This document shows, piece by piece, positions 43,015 through 49,511 of a DNA stretch of 49,511 nt. Source of the DNA: an uncultured Bacteroidota bacterium. Its GTDB lineage: Bacteria > Bacteroidota > Bacteroidia > Bacteroidales > F082. The stretch is from positions 1 through 49,511 of the forward strand of contig CAJXKB010000014.1 of assembly GCA_913055825.1 (NCBI GenBank), in the 5' to 3' direction. The position numbers were made by a program, and so were the translations under genes. The notes beneath the pieces were generated by a model. It was not told where the DNA came from. It made no database searches and saw only the letters and a list, made by a program, of their open reading frames with translations. Numbering within the stretch: position 1 is the first letter of the stretch; every line of letters begins with the position of its first letter.

Positions 43015-45969
43015 ATGAAAGGTTTTATTTTATCAATAGCAGCCGGACTGCTATTATCGGTTTCACTAACTGCACAAAATCCTTTTGTCGATTTGTCTAA
43101 AAACGCTTCCCCACAGGAAAAACACTGGGTTGATTCGGTTTTCAGGACACTTAGCCCCGCTGAACGTATCGGTCAGCTATTTATGGCTGCGGCTTATTCC
43201 AATCGTGGGCCTGCCGAGCAGGAAGCTATTCTGAAATTGATCAGGGAAAATCACATTGGCGGATTGGTTTTTTTCCAGGGAACACCCGAAAAACAGGCTG
43301 AACTGAGCAACTATTACCAGTCGCAGTCTAAAGTGCCTTTGCTTTTGGCGATCGACGGAGAATGGGGATTGGGTATGAGGTTGAAAGGAACGATAAAGTT
43401 CCCTTTTCAAATGACATTGGGGGCTATCCAAAACGATTCGCTTATTTATGAAATGGGAACCGAAATAGCCCGTGAATTTAAAAGAATGGGCATCCAGATG
43501 AACTTTGCACCGGTTGTGGATATCAATAACAACCCGAATAATCCGGTAATTAACTACCGTTCGTTTGGTATGGACAGGGATAATGTTGCCCGTAAGGGTG
43601 TCCAATATATGCTCGGGATGCAGCAACATGGTATTTTGGCTACAGCCAAACACTTTCCCGGCCACGGAGACACTGATTCCGATTCGCACAAAACGCTCCC
43701 TGTTATTCATCATACGCGGGCACATCTCGACAGCATCGAATTATACCCTTTTCGAAAAATGATACATGCAGGCGTGGGGGCTGTCATGGTTGCCCATCTC
43801 GATATCCCTTCGTTGGATTCAACACCACACCTGGCTTCCACACTTTCAAAACCTATTGTAACAGGTTTATTAAAAGATGAACTTGGCTTTCGTAATCTGG
43901 TAGTTACCGATGCCATGAATATGAAAGGGGTTGCCGATTATTATCCACCGGGTATTGCTGATGTTAAAGCTATTGAAGCAGGTAACGACCTGGTGGAATT
44001 TTCAAAAAATATTCCAAAAGCCATAGATGAGGTGAAAAAGGCTTTACAGCATGGCAAACTAAATAAAAAGGACATTTACCAAAGGGTAAAAAAGATACTT
44101 CGGGCAAAATATCGTGCGGGGTTGGGAAATTATCATTCCATTCCGTTGGCAAACCTTAGGCATGACCTGAACCCTGTGCAGGCTCGTATGTTGAACCATA
44201 AATTATCTGAAGAAGCCGTAACGTTACTGAGGAATAGAAATGCCATTATTCCCGTTCGCCATCTGGAAAGGGAGAAAATTGCGGTGGTACTTACCGGCGC
44301 AAATTCCGGTACACTCTTCTCACAATTTTTACAAAAATATACTCAGATGGATGTGTATCATCTTTCATCTGATACTTCGCAGTGGAAGCCTGTTTTGGAT
44401 ACGTTGTCCCATTATTCACTAGTGATCTTGGGTATGCAACACATGAGTCAGTATCCGTATAGAAACTTTGGTTTGAATGATGCGTTGATCAATGCTGTTG
44501 ACACAATTATCAGCAATAACCGGACGATAACAGTCTTTTTTGGTAATCCGTTTGCATTGGACCGCATTCCTCAAATATCGCATAGCAATGGACTTGTAAT
44601 CACTTATCAGGAAACCCCGCTGATGCAGAAATTGGCAGCACAAATGGTGTTTGGCGCATACGGAATGCACGGTAAACTCCCGGTAACGGTAAACAAATAT
44701 TTCAAGATGGGTGATGGCTTGGAAACTGTTGCTGTTCAGCGTTTACGGTACGATATTCCCGAGTCGGTGGGGATGGACTCAAAATATATGGAGCATGAAA
44801 TTGATTCTATTTGCCAGTCGGGGCTGGATGCCAAAGCTTATCCGGGTTGTGAAGTGTTGGTTGCACGTCATGGTACGGTTGTTTTTCAAAAAACATACGG
44901 TTATTATACTTATGCTCATCAAACACCTGTTAAACCCAACTCGGTATATGATTTTGCCTCACTGACAAAGATTACGGGTACGCTCCCGGTACTTATGCAA
45001 CTACACGATCAGGGAAAATTTAAACTGGATGTACCATTGAGTACTTACTGGCCGGCATTCAAACATTCCAATAAAAAAAATATTATCATCAGGGATGTGC
45101 TGGCCCATCAGGGACGCTTACAGTCGTGGATTCCATACTGGAGAAATACCGTGGATAAAAATGGAAACCTGAAACGTAGATATTATTCCCTGGATTCGTC
45201 TGCTAAGTACTCCAATTATGTGGCCCCCAGGATCTTTCTGAGGACCAATTATCGAAAAAAGATTTACAAGGCTATCCGTAAAACCCCTTTACTGTCCGAG
45301 AAAAAATATGTTTATTCCGGATTGAGTTTCTATTTGTATCCGCAAATCATTAAAAATATGACGGGTATTGATTTTCAAACTTATGTAAAAGATTCAATTT
45401 ACAGGCCTTTGGGAGCCTGGACACTGACATACAATCCATACAAACATTTTCCGCTGGAGCGAATTGCCCCTACCGAAAATGATACTTTTTTCCGCAAAGA
45501 GCAATTGCGGGGTTGGGTACATGACGAAGGCGCAGCGATGATGGGTGGTATATCCGGCAATGCAGGCCTTTTTGGTACGGCAAACGACTTGGCCAAACTT
45601 ATGCAGATGTACCTGAATATGGGTGTGTTTGGTGGCCGGCGTTTTATTTCCGACAGCACGTTGCGCGAATTCAGCAGCTGGCAGTTCCCTGAAAATAACA
45701 ACCGGCGCGGACTTGGTTTCGATAAACCCAATCCTAAAAATCATGAACTTACACCTGAGAAGGCTTATCCCTGTATGGATGCCGGCCCAAAGAGTTTTGG
45801 CCATTCGGGATATACGGGAACTTTTACCTGGGTTGATCCGGCAAACGGTTTGCTATATATCTTTTTCAGTAACCGGGTATATCCCACAAGGTTAAATACC
45901 AAACTGGCACGCATGAACATCCGTACTAATATTCTGGAAAGCCTGTATCACGCCATTCGTGATAAATAG
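43015..45969 (+). CDS. NagZ-type GH3 glucosaminidase fused to a serine beta-lactamase-like (AmiE-type) domain
   Basis: This 984-residue protein has a signal peptide (MKGFILSIAAGLLLSVSLTAQ), so it acts in the periplasm or outside. Residues about 30-370 are GH3: GIQMNFAPVVDINNNPNNPV, KHFPGHGDTDSDSHKTLP near 211 (the His-Asp acid/base loop of NagZ) and VVTDAMNMKGVADYY near 296 with the nucleophile Asp. Residues 390-560 are a GH3 C-terminal-like domain. From about 590 a beta-lactamase/AmiE-like domain follows, with SLTK near 648 (Ser-x-x-Lys), a YSGLSFYLY segment and HSGYTGT near 929. NagZ removes GlcNAc from muropeptides, and AmiE-type domains release the stem peptide. Next to murQ this suggests combined cleavage in one polypeptide (inference). 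I see no terminator after it. Confidence 0.92.
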   Translation: MKGFILSIAAGLLLSVSLTAQNPFVDLSKNASPQEKHWVDSVFRTLSPAERIGQLFMAAAYSNRGPAEQEAILKLIRENHIGGLVFFQGTPEKQAELSNYYQSQSKVPLLLAIDGEWGLGMRLKGTIKFPFQMTLGAIQNDSLIYEMGTEIAREFKRMGIQMNFAPVVDINNNPNNPVINYRSFGMDRDNVARKGVQYMLGMQQHGILATAKHFPGHGDTDSDSHKTLPVIHHTRAHLDSIELYPFRKMIHAGVGAVMVAHLDIPSLDSTPHLASTLSKPIVTGLLKDELGFRNLVVTDAMNMKGVADYYPPGIADVKAIEAGNDLVEFSKNIPKAIDEVKKALQHGKLNKKDIYQRVKKILRAKYRAGLGNYHSIPLANLRHDLNPVQARMLNHKLSEEAVTLLRNRNAIIPVRHLEREKIAVVLTGANSGTLFSQFLQKYTQMDVYHLSSDTSQWKPVLDTLSHYSLVILGMQHMSQYPYRNFGLNDALINAVDTIISNNRTITVFFGNPFALDRIPQISHSNGLVITYQETPLMQKLAAQMVFGAYGMHGKLPVTVNKYFKMGDGLETVAVQRLRYDIPESVGMDSKYMEHEIDSICQSGLDAKAYPGCEVLVARHGTVVFQKTYGYYTYAHQTPVKPNSVYDFASLTKITGTLPVLMQLHDQGKFKLDVPLSTYWPAFKHSNKKNIIIRDVLAHQGRLQSWIPYWRNTVDKNGNLKRRYYSLDSSAKYSNYVAPRIFLRTNYRKKIYKAIRKTPLLSEKKYVYSGLSFYLYPQIIKNMTGIDFQTYVKDSIYRPLGAWTLTYNPYKHFPLERIAPTENDTFFRKEQLRGWVHDEGAAMMGGISGNAGLFGTANDLAKLMQMYLNMGVFGGRRFISDSTLREFSSWQFPENNNRRGLGFDKPNPKNHELTPEKAYPCMDAGPKSFGHSGYTGTFTWVDPANGLLYIFFSNRVYPTRLNTKLARMNIRTNILESLYHAIRDK

Positions 45970-46104
45970 GGCTTTTGAAAAAAGAATTCCAACATTAAAA
46001 CATCTTTCAAAATGCTGCTTGATTTCAACTTAATAAACTAAACTTTTGGTCCAACGATTCGAGGGTATTATATTTTTCCTGAAATGGATTTAGTTCAACA
46101 TCTG

Positions 46105-46136
46105 CTTCAATCTCGGTGGCTACGCACCGATTGAAG
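46105..46136. other. strong hairpin in the 45970-46159 spacer
   Basis: CTTCAATCTCGGTG (46105-46118) pairs with CACCGATTGAAG (46125-46136) over 12 bp with a 2-nt bulge and a 6-nt loop GCTACG. There is no T run, so it is unlikely to be a simple terminator. It sits right at the start of the AT-rich accessory segment, next to the repeat at 46137-46152. Confidence 0.6.
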
Positions 46137-46152
46137 GCTGTTTATTGGCGGT
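46137..46152. repeat. 16-bp repeat copy 1 (GCTG-nnn-ATTGGCGGT)
   Basis: GCTGTTTATTGGCGGT here and GCTGGGCATTGGCGGT at 49008-49023 agree at 13 of 16 positions, in the same orientation. Each lies just past the stop codon of a minus-strand accessory gene (7 nt here, 23 nt there). Confidence 0.6.
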
Positions 46153-46159
46153 AGTGTTT

Positions 46160-46570
46160 TTATTTTAATTCCTCTATTATTTCAAAATTGTTCCCGTTTT
46201 CTGATGAGTTTGCTAATATTTCGTTCCAATCTTGCTTGTCAACATAAGAAACATGATTGGTTTGTTTATTCCTTATTACCAGGTCTTTTTTTACCACTGT
46301 CAAGTTACTAATCAGGAAAAAGATTGTTATTAAAACGGGAATAATCAGAAATAGCCAATTTAAACTAATTCCTGTCCAGTAATTTAACGCAATCCAAATA
46401 AGAATTCCCAAAAAAGTTATTACAGAACCAATTCGTTTTCTTTTTGGGTTTTCAATAAGTAATTCCCCACATTTTGGGCAGCGAATAATTTCTTCTCTGT
46501 TGGAAAATATTCCAATGCCTATTGGAGTCCCGCACGTCGGACAAGGTTTTTTAATTAAATTTTGTTCCAT
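46160..46570 (-). CDS. zinc-ribbon membrane protein, unknown function
   Basis: This 136-residue protein begins with a zinc ribbon, PCPTCGTPIG near residues 9-18 and IIRCPKCGELL near 28-38 (four Cys). Two membrane helices follow (about 47-66, VITFLGILIWIALNYWTG, and 70-90, LNWLFLIIPVLITIFFLISN), then a soluble tail of about 45 residues. I do not recognise a specific family. It follows the GmrSD-like gene by 65 nt on the same strand and is more AT-rich than the core genes. It may be an accessory of that gene or an unrelated cassette gene. Confidence 0.65.
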   Translation of the reverse strand: MEQNLIKKPCPTCGTPIGIGIFSNREEIIRCPKCGELLIENPKRKRIGSVITFLGILIWIALNYWTGISLNWLFLIIPVLITIFFLISNLTVVKKDLVIRNKQTNHVSYVDKQDWNEILANSSENGNNFEIIEELK

Positions 46571-46594
46571 AATTATTAAAAGTTATATGAAATT

Positions 46595-46609
46595 GTTAGC
46601 TGCTGCCAT
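46595..46609. repeat. inverted-repeat copy A flanking the GmrSD-like gene
   Basis: GTTAGCTGCTGCCAT is, in reverse complement, ATGGCAGCAGCTAAC. It matches ATGGTTGCAGCTAAC at 48875-48889 in 13 of 15 positions, in inverted orientation. The two copies bracket the gene at 46636-48837. Confidence 0.6.
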
Positions 46610-46635
46610 TAAATTATTTAAGTCATTCTATATCA

Positions 46636-48837
46636 TCATTTTAAAACAATTTGAACTGAGTTTTCGTCCATATTAAATTTGTTCATAATGTTTGCAATAC
46701 GTGTCATACAAGTATTTGCAGATATATTTATGTGTATGAATAAAATATCGTCAGATAAATTCTTTATTTTATCCCATACTTTTCCTTCTAAAGATTTGTA
46801 TCTGTTGGTCACTTCAATATTTTCTTCAATGATTAATTTTAAATGTGACCATTTTAATAATACATCATCTTTCCTAAATAATTCTTGTTGATTTTCAATG
46901 ATAAACTCAAAGTCAAAGTTTTCATTGTCTTTTAAATATTTTAGAAATCTAATAAAAACATTTTGCCAGGTACTCACTTTTATCGTGCTATTCTCAATTT
47001 GCAATTCATTTGGTTTATTCCCTTCTGCAATTTCGCCAGCATCCATATCAAGTGGCGAGAATGAGGTGCTGTCTACGACTCTTGTATTCCAATTATCTTT
47101 TTCTTTAAACTCTATAGGTAAAGGGAAGGTATCTAGCAACCAATTAATCATATTTGCTTGGTGCTTCAAAATGCTTGACTCATTCCAAACCTCTAAACCG
47201 GTTACATGAAGTCTGTAGTTTAGAGAAGATGTAATTAATTTTTTCTTTTTAGCAGAGAATGGTTTATTCCCAATTTCACTATTAAACTCTGTAAGTATTA
47301 AATTTCCAATATTGTGCAAATAAGTTTTATGAATATTATCGAAATTTTCTCCCAATTCTATTTTCCAAGTACTATCAAGCTTCTGGGGCATTACATGCTC
47401 AATTGTAATTTTAGGATTCCTAAAATCAACTGCTACTTTAGTATTATTTTCCTCAATTTTTCCTAATATAAATTTGGAATATTTTTTCAGGCCTTCATAG
47501 AAATTTAAGGATTGTAATTCCTTCCTTAATTCAATGTCGTTTGGCAACCTCAGACGATAAATCATGTTTGTTAAAAGGTTTAGAATTGATGCTCCTCCAG
47601 CTGCTAGTTCACCAATTTTGTTACATAATAAAACTATATTTTTATTTTCACCCTGTGTTAATCCCAAAATTCTTCTTCGAATCAAATATGTACGAATTGT
47701 GAACAATATTTCAATTAGCAATTCATCGTCTATCTTTTTACCGTCAACACCTGTTTGGTGATATTCAAATAAGCCTAGAACGAATGGCTTAAAAGCTTCA
47801 GATTTAATGTCATGGAAAATGTTTCTTACTAACTCTTTAATTTGAATGTTATTCAAATCATGATATGAAATTGAATCTTTTACTTCTGTTGTAATTATCC
47901 ATTTATACCAAGATGTGTATTTTATAATGTCGTTAATAAAATCGTTATGTGTAGGGAAGTTTTCATTTACAAAATTTTTAAACAATTGGTAAACCTCTTT
48001 TGTGTTGTTGTTGCTAACTACTTTTATTGAGCTTGAAGTTTTATACTGGAGATAATCCCTGAAAAATGCTGAAGTGTAGTCATTCAAGACTGCTTCAATT
48101 TTTGGATGCCAGGTTTGTTCGTAAATTTTAGATTGAGAACTACTTTCCATGTTTAGGAGAACGAAATTTCTCACTAAATCTGAAAGTGTAAGCGGCTTAC
48201 CTAGCGAATTTAATGTTTCAAAAATAATTTGAGGATCCTCTCCTTTAAACGGTCTCTCATCTAAGAAAATAACAGCAACATTCATCCTTTGAATTGCTGT
48301 AATATAATGCTCAAGGGTAATTTTGGGATTAATCCTTTTACGTTCATTTATTAGTTTAAGTAAAAGTTGATATCCATTGTTTATAATCCCTGGTTTAGGT
48401 TTAGTTCTGTTCACTAACGCCCTAAATGCATTCCAGTCTTTTGTAACCTGTTTAAGCTTGATTTTATCTTGAAACGTGGATGTATTGTTTACCAAATAAT
48501 TTTGCTTTATGAAATCTTGTTTTGTAGCATCAGACTCTGAATCTCGAAGTGCAATTAAAAATAGTAAGGTTGTTGTAAGCCTCTGTTGTCCATCAACAAC
48601 AACTGATTTATTGGCAAAACCTGCCTTTTCTTCCTTGATCACCAACGTTCCAAAAAAGTGTTCAAGCTTATCATGTTGTTTCTCATCTAATTCAGATTCA
48701 ACGATTCTTAGAATGTCGTTAAAGTATCTTTCAATCTCCGGCTTTCCCCAGGCATAAGCTCGTTGAAAAGGTGGGATAAAAAATGAGGTTGCGTTTTTGG
48801 CTAAGACATCATTAATTGAATGATTTTCAGTTTTCAT
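46636..48837 (-). CDS. GmrSD-type DUF262/DUF1524 protein, likely type IV restriction
   Basis: This 733-residue protein has an N-terminal DUF262 (GmrS, ParB/Srx-like NTPase) domain: SFFIPPFQRAYAWGKPEIER near residues 18-38 and KSVVVDGQQRLTTTLLFL near 75-92. The helical region PQIIFETLNSLGKPLTLSDL follows. A DUF1524 (GmrD, HNH-type nuclease) domain has ITIEHVMPQKLDSTW near 475-490 and LHNIGNLILTEFNSEIGNKP. Homologues such as GmrSD cut modified, for example glucosylated-hydroxymethylcytosine, phage DNA. About 150-180 residues after the nuclease form an extra C-terminal domain I do not recognise (STWQNVFIRFLKYLKDNENF near its start). The AT-rich base use and repeat-flanked position suggest transfer. 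Confidence 0.9.
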   Translation of the reverse strand: MKTENHSINDVLAKNATSFFIPPFQRAYAWGKPEIERYFNDILRIVESELDEKQHDKLEHFFGTLVIKEEKAGFANKSVVVDGQQRLTTTLLFLIALRDSESDATKQDFIKQNYLVNNTSTFQDKIKLKQVTKDWNAFRALVNRTKPKPGIINNGYQLLLKLINERKRINPKITLEHYITAIQRMNVAVIFLDERPFKGEDPQIIFETLNSLGKPLTLSDLVRNFVLLNMESSSQSKIYEQTWHPKIEAVLNDYTSAFFRDYLQYKTSSSIKVVSNNNTKEVYQLFKNFVNENFPTHNDFINDIIKYTSWYKWIITTEVKDSISYHDLNNIQIKELVRNIFHDIKSEAFKPFVLGLFEYHQTGVDGKKIDDELLIEILFTIRTYLIRRRILGLTQGENKNIVLLCNKIGELAAGGASILNLLTNMIYRLRLPNDIELRKELQSLNFYEGLKKYSKFILGKIEENNTKVAVDFRNPKITIEHVMPQKLDSTWKIELGENFDNIHKTYLHNIGNLILTEFNSEIGNKPFSAKKKKLITSSLNYRLHVTGLEVWNESSILKHQANMINWLLDTFPLPIEFKEKDNWNTRVVDSTSFSPLDMDAGEIAEGNKPNELQIENSTIKVSTWQNVFIRFLKYLKDNENFDFEFIIENQQELFRKDDVLLKWSHLKLIIEENIEVTNRYKSLEGKVWDKIKNLSDDILFIHINISANTCMTRIANIMNKFNMDENSVQIVLK

Positions 48838-48874
48838 TTGATTTATTGAAGTTTATTATAAGTTCTGTTTTTTT

Positions 48875-49023
48875 ATGGTTGCAGCTAACGGGTAAGGCTA
48901 TGAGCAGTGCGGGTTTTGAAAACTTTCACTGCGTAACTACCGGTTTGCTTTATTATTGATTTCATTTCGTATTTATCGGTTTCGCCCGCATTGCTTATGA
49001 GCCATTTGCTGGGCATTGGCGGT
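48875..49023. repeat. 149-nt imperfect palindrome, attC-like cassette boundary
   Basis: The segment starts with ATGGTTGCAGCTAAC (48875-48889) and ends with GCTGGGCATTGGCGGT (49008-49023). Inside, GGCTATGAGCAGTGCGGG (48896-48913) pairs with CCCGCATTGCTTATGAGCC (48985-49003): all 18 positions pair, two of them as G-T, with one extrahelical base. The central part is about 70 nt. A TAAC start, long imperfect arms, a bulged base and a position between two small accessory genes recall integron attC sites. The right end has ATTGGC rather than the canonical GTTRRRY, so it is not a textbook attC. Confidence 0.6.
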
Positions 49024-49046
49024 TTTATATTCAATCACTTTATTTC

Positions 49047-49331
49047 TTAATCATTCTTAATAAGAGATAAATATTCGATATGATGTGTTCTAATTAATAT
49101 CTTGTCATCTTTCAAAAAAATAATTGATCCTTCGCCAAATAGTACTTGGTCTGTCTGATCCACTAAATGAAAATGATTATCGCCTGAGTAGCTTAAATGA
49201 ATTTTTCCATTAACACTCTTTTTATCATCAGAATATTCTACAGAAAAAGTGTCACTTTCATTAGGTATTTCCATGAATCTGATTTTTATTGATTCATTTG
49301 AATTTGTCCAATTTCCATCAATTCTAGGCAT
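49047..49331 (-). CDS. small orphan protein, beta-rich, unknown function
   Basis: This 94-residue protein begins MPRIDGNWTNSNESIKIRF and alternates short hydrophobic and polar runs (KIHLSYSGDNHFHLVD, GSIIFLKDDKILIR), which suggests an all-beta fold. No signal peptide, membrane helix or known motif is visible, and I do not recognise a family. It has a good promoter upstream (49434-49464) and is the first gene of the accessory segment in transcription order, followed by the palindromic element and the GmrSD-like gene. A cassette-encoded protein is a fair guess. Confidence 0.6.
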   Translation of the reverse strand: MPRIDGNWTNSNESIKIRFMEIPNESDTFSVEYSDDKKSVNGKIHLSYSGDNHFHLVDQTDQVLFGEGSIIFLKDDKILIRTHHIEYLSLIKND

Positions 49332-49433
49332 ATTAATTTTTTTTTGAGTTTAATAATTCCTTTTAATAATCATCTTCAGCTTATTTAATATGGGGTTCAG
49401 TCCGCTTGTGCCCTAACTATGTTGTCTGAGGAA

Positions 49434-49464
49434 CAAAGTTATCTAATATTTTGGTGTTTTGCAA
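49434..49464 (-). promoter_or_regulatory. promoter reading into the accessory segment
   Basis: On the minus strand TTG (49462-49464) is followed after 20 nt by TAACTTTG (49434-49441), an exact -7 element. The 94-residue gene starts about 100 nt downstream. I find no comparable promoter directly before the GmrSD-like gene, so this one may drive the whole segment. The rest of 49332-49511 shows no gene. Confidence 0.5.
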
Positions 49465-49511
49465 TTTATGTGTGGTTTTTATTGCTTTTTAGATTCATTT
49501 CATCGAAAGGG

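Noticed and set aside
1-49511. CRISPR array, rRNA genes, insertion sequence, prophage or integrase gene
   Set aside because: I saw no regularly spaced repeats, no rRNA sequence, and no transposase, integrase or phage structural gene.

Overview
The window looks like a chromosomal segment of an uncultured or non-model Bacteroidota, most likely of the Bacteroidales/Marinilabiliales type. Exported proteins end their signal peptides in SFAQ/SAQ-like motifs. Two TonB-dependent receptors carry an N-terminal carboxypeptidase-regulatory-like domain. Start codons lack Shine-Dalgarno sequences. Several genes are preceded by the Bacteroidetes promoter pattern TTTG - about 20 nt - TAnnTTTG. Ferredoxin-domain ATPases, citrate lyase and a rubrerythrin-like protein suggest an anaerobic or microaerobic life. 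This placement is inference; no rRNA gene is present.

Layout. 1-9979: a PepD fragment, YjbQ, transketolase-RPE, a large TonB receptor, tRNA-Gly(CCC), and an exported metallohydrolase-like protein followed by DgkA and a GlcNAc/MurNAc-kinase-like ATPase. 9988-17457 (minus): UvrA, RfbC, a methyltransferase/TPR/PpnP set, and a four-gene operon (DUF5320 protein, two ferredoxin-MinD ATPases, NifX/ORP-like protein) that resembles the orange-protein (ORP) locus of sulfate reducers, with a perfect palindrome at its transcription start. 17712-25781: IlvE, a ferritin-like protein, dihydrolipoyl dehydrogenase, a MEMO1-like lipoprotein with an HD phosphohydrolase, NUDIX, MiaA and a CCA-adding-type enzyme. 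26017-27053: an exported PDZ protein broken by one base at an 11-T run. 27322-35806 (minus): TonB receptor, GH92 mannosidase lipoprotein, saccharopine-dehydrogenase-like enzyme, EamA transporter, DUF3108 protein. 35958-38990: NAD(P)HX repair enzyme, GroES, a thioredoxin-glutaredoxin fusion and an isoprenylcysteine-methyltransferase-like membrane protein.

39190-45969 (plus) holds two compact catabolic units. The first is a citrate lyase encoded by two genes, in which the acyl-carrier protein CitD is fused to CitE. The second is a muropeptide-recycling pair: MurQ, followed by an exported protein that fuses a NagZ-type GH3 glucosaminidase to a serine beta-lactamase-like (AmiE-type) domain. The kinase at 9140-9979 could supply the phosphorylation step between them.

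45970-49511 is visibly more AT-rich accessory DNA: a zinc-ribbon membrane protein, a GmrSD-type (DUF262-DUF1524) restriction-like protein and a small orphan protein. Its spacers carry repeated and inverted motifs, including a 149-nt imperfect palindrome that resembles an integron attC site or a similar cassette boundary. Together with the ORP-like operon, this is where something little described is most likely to be found.
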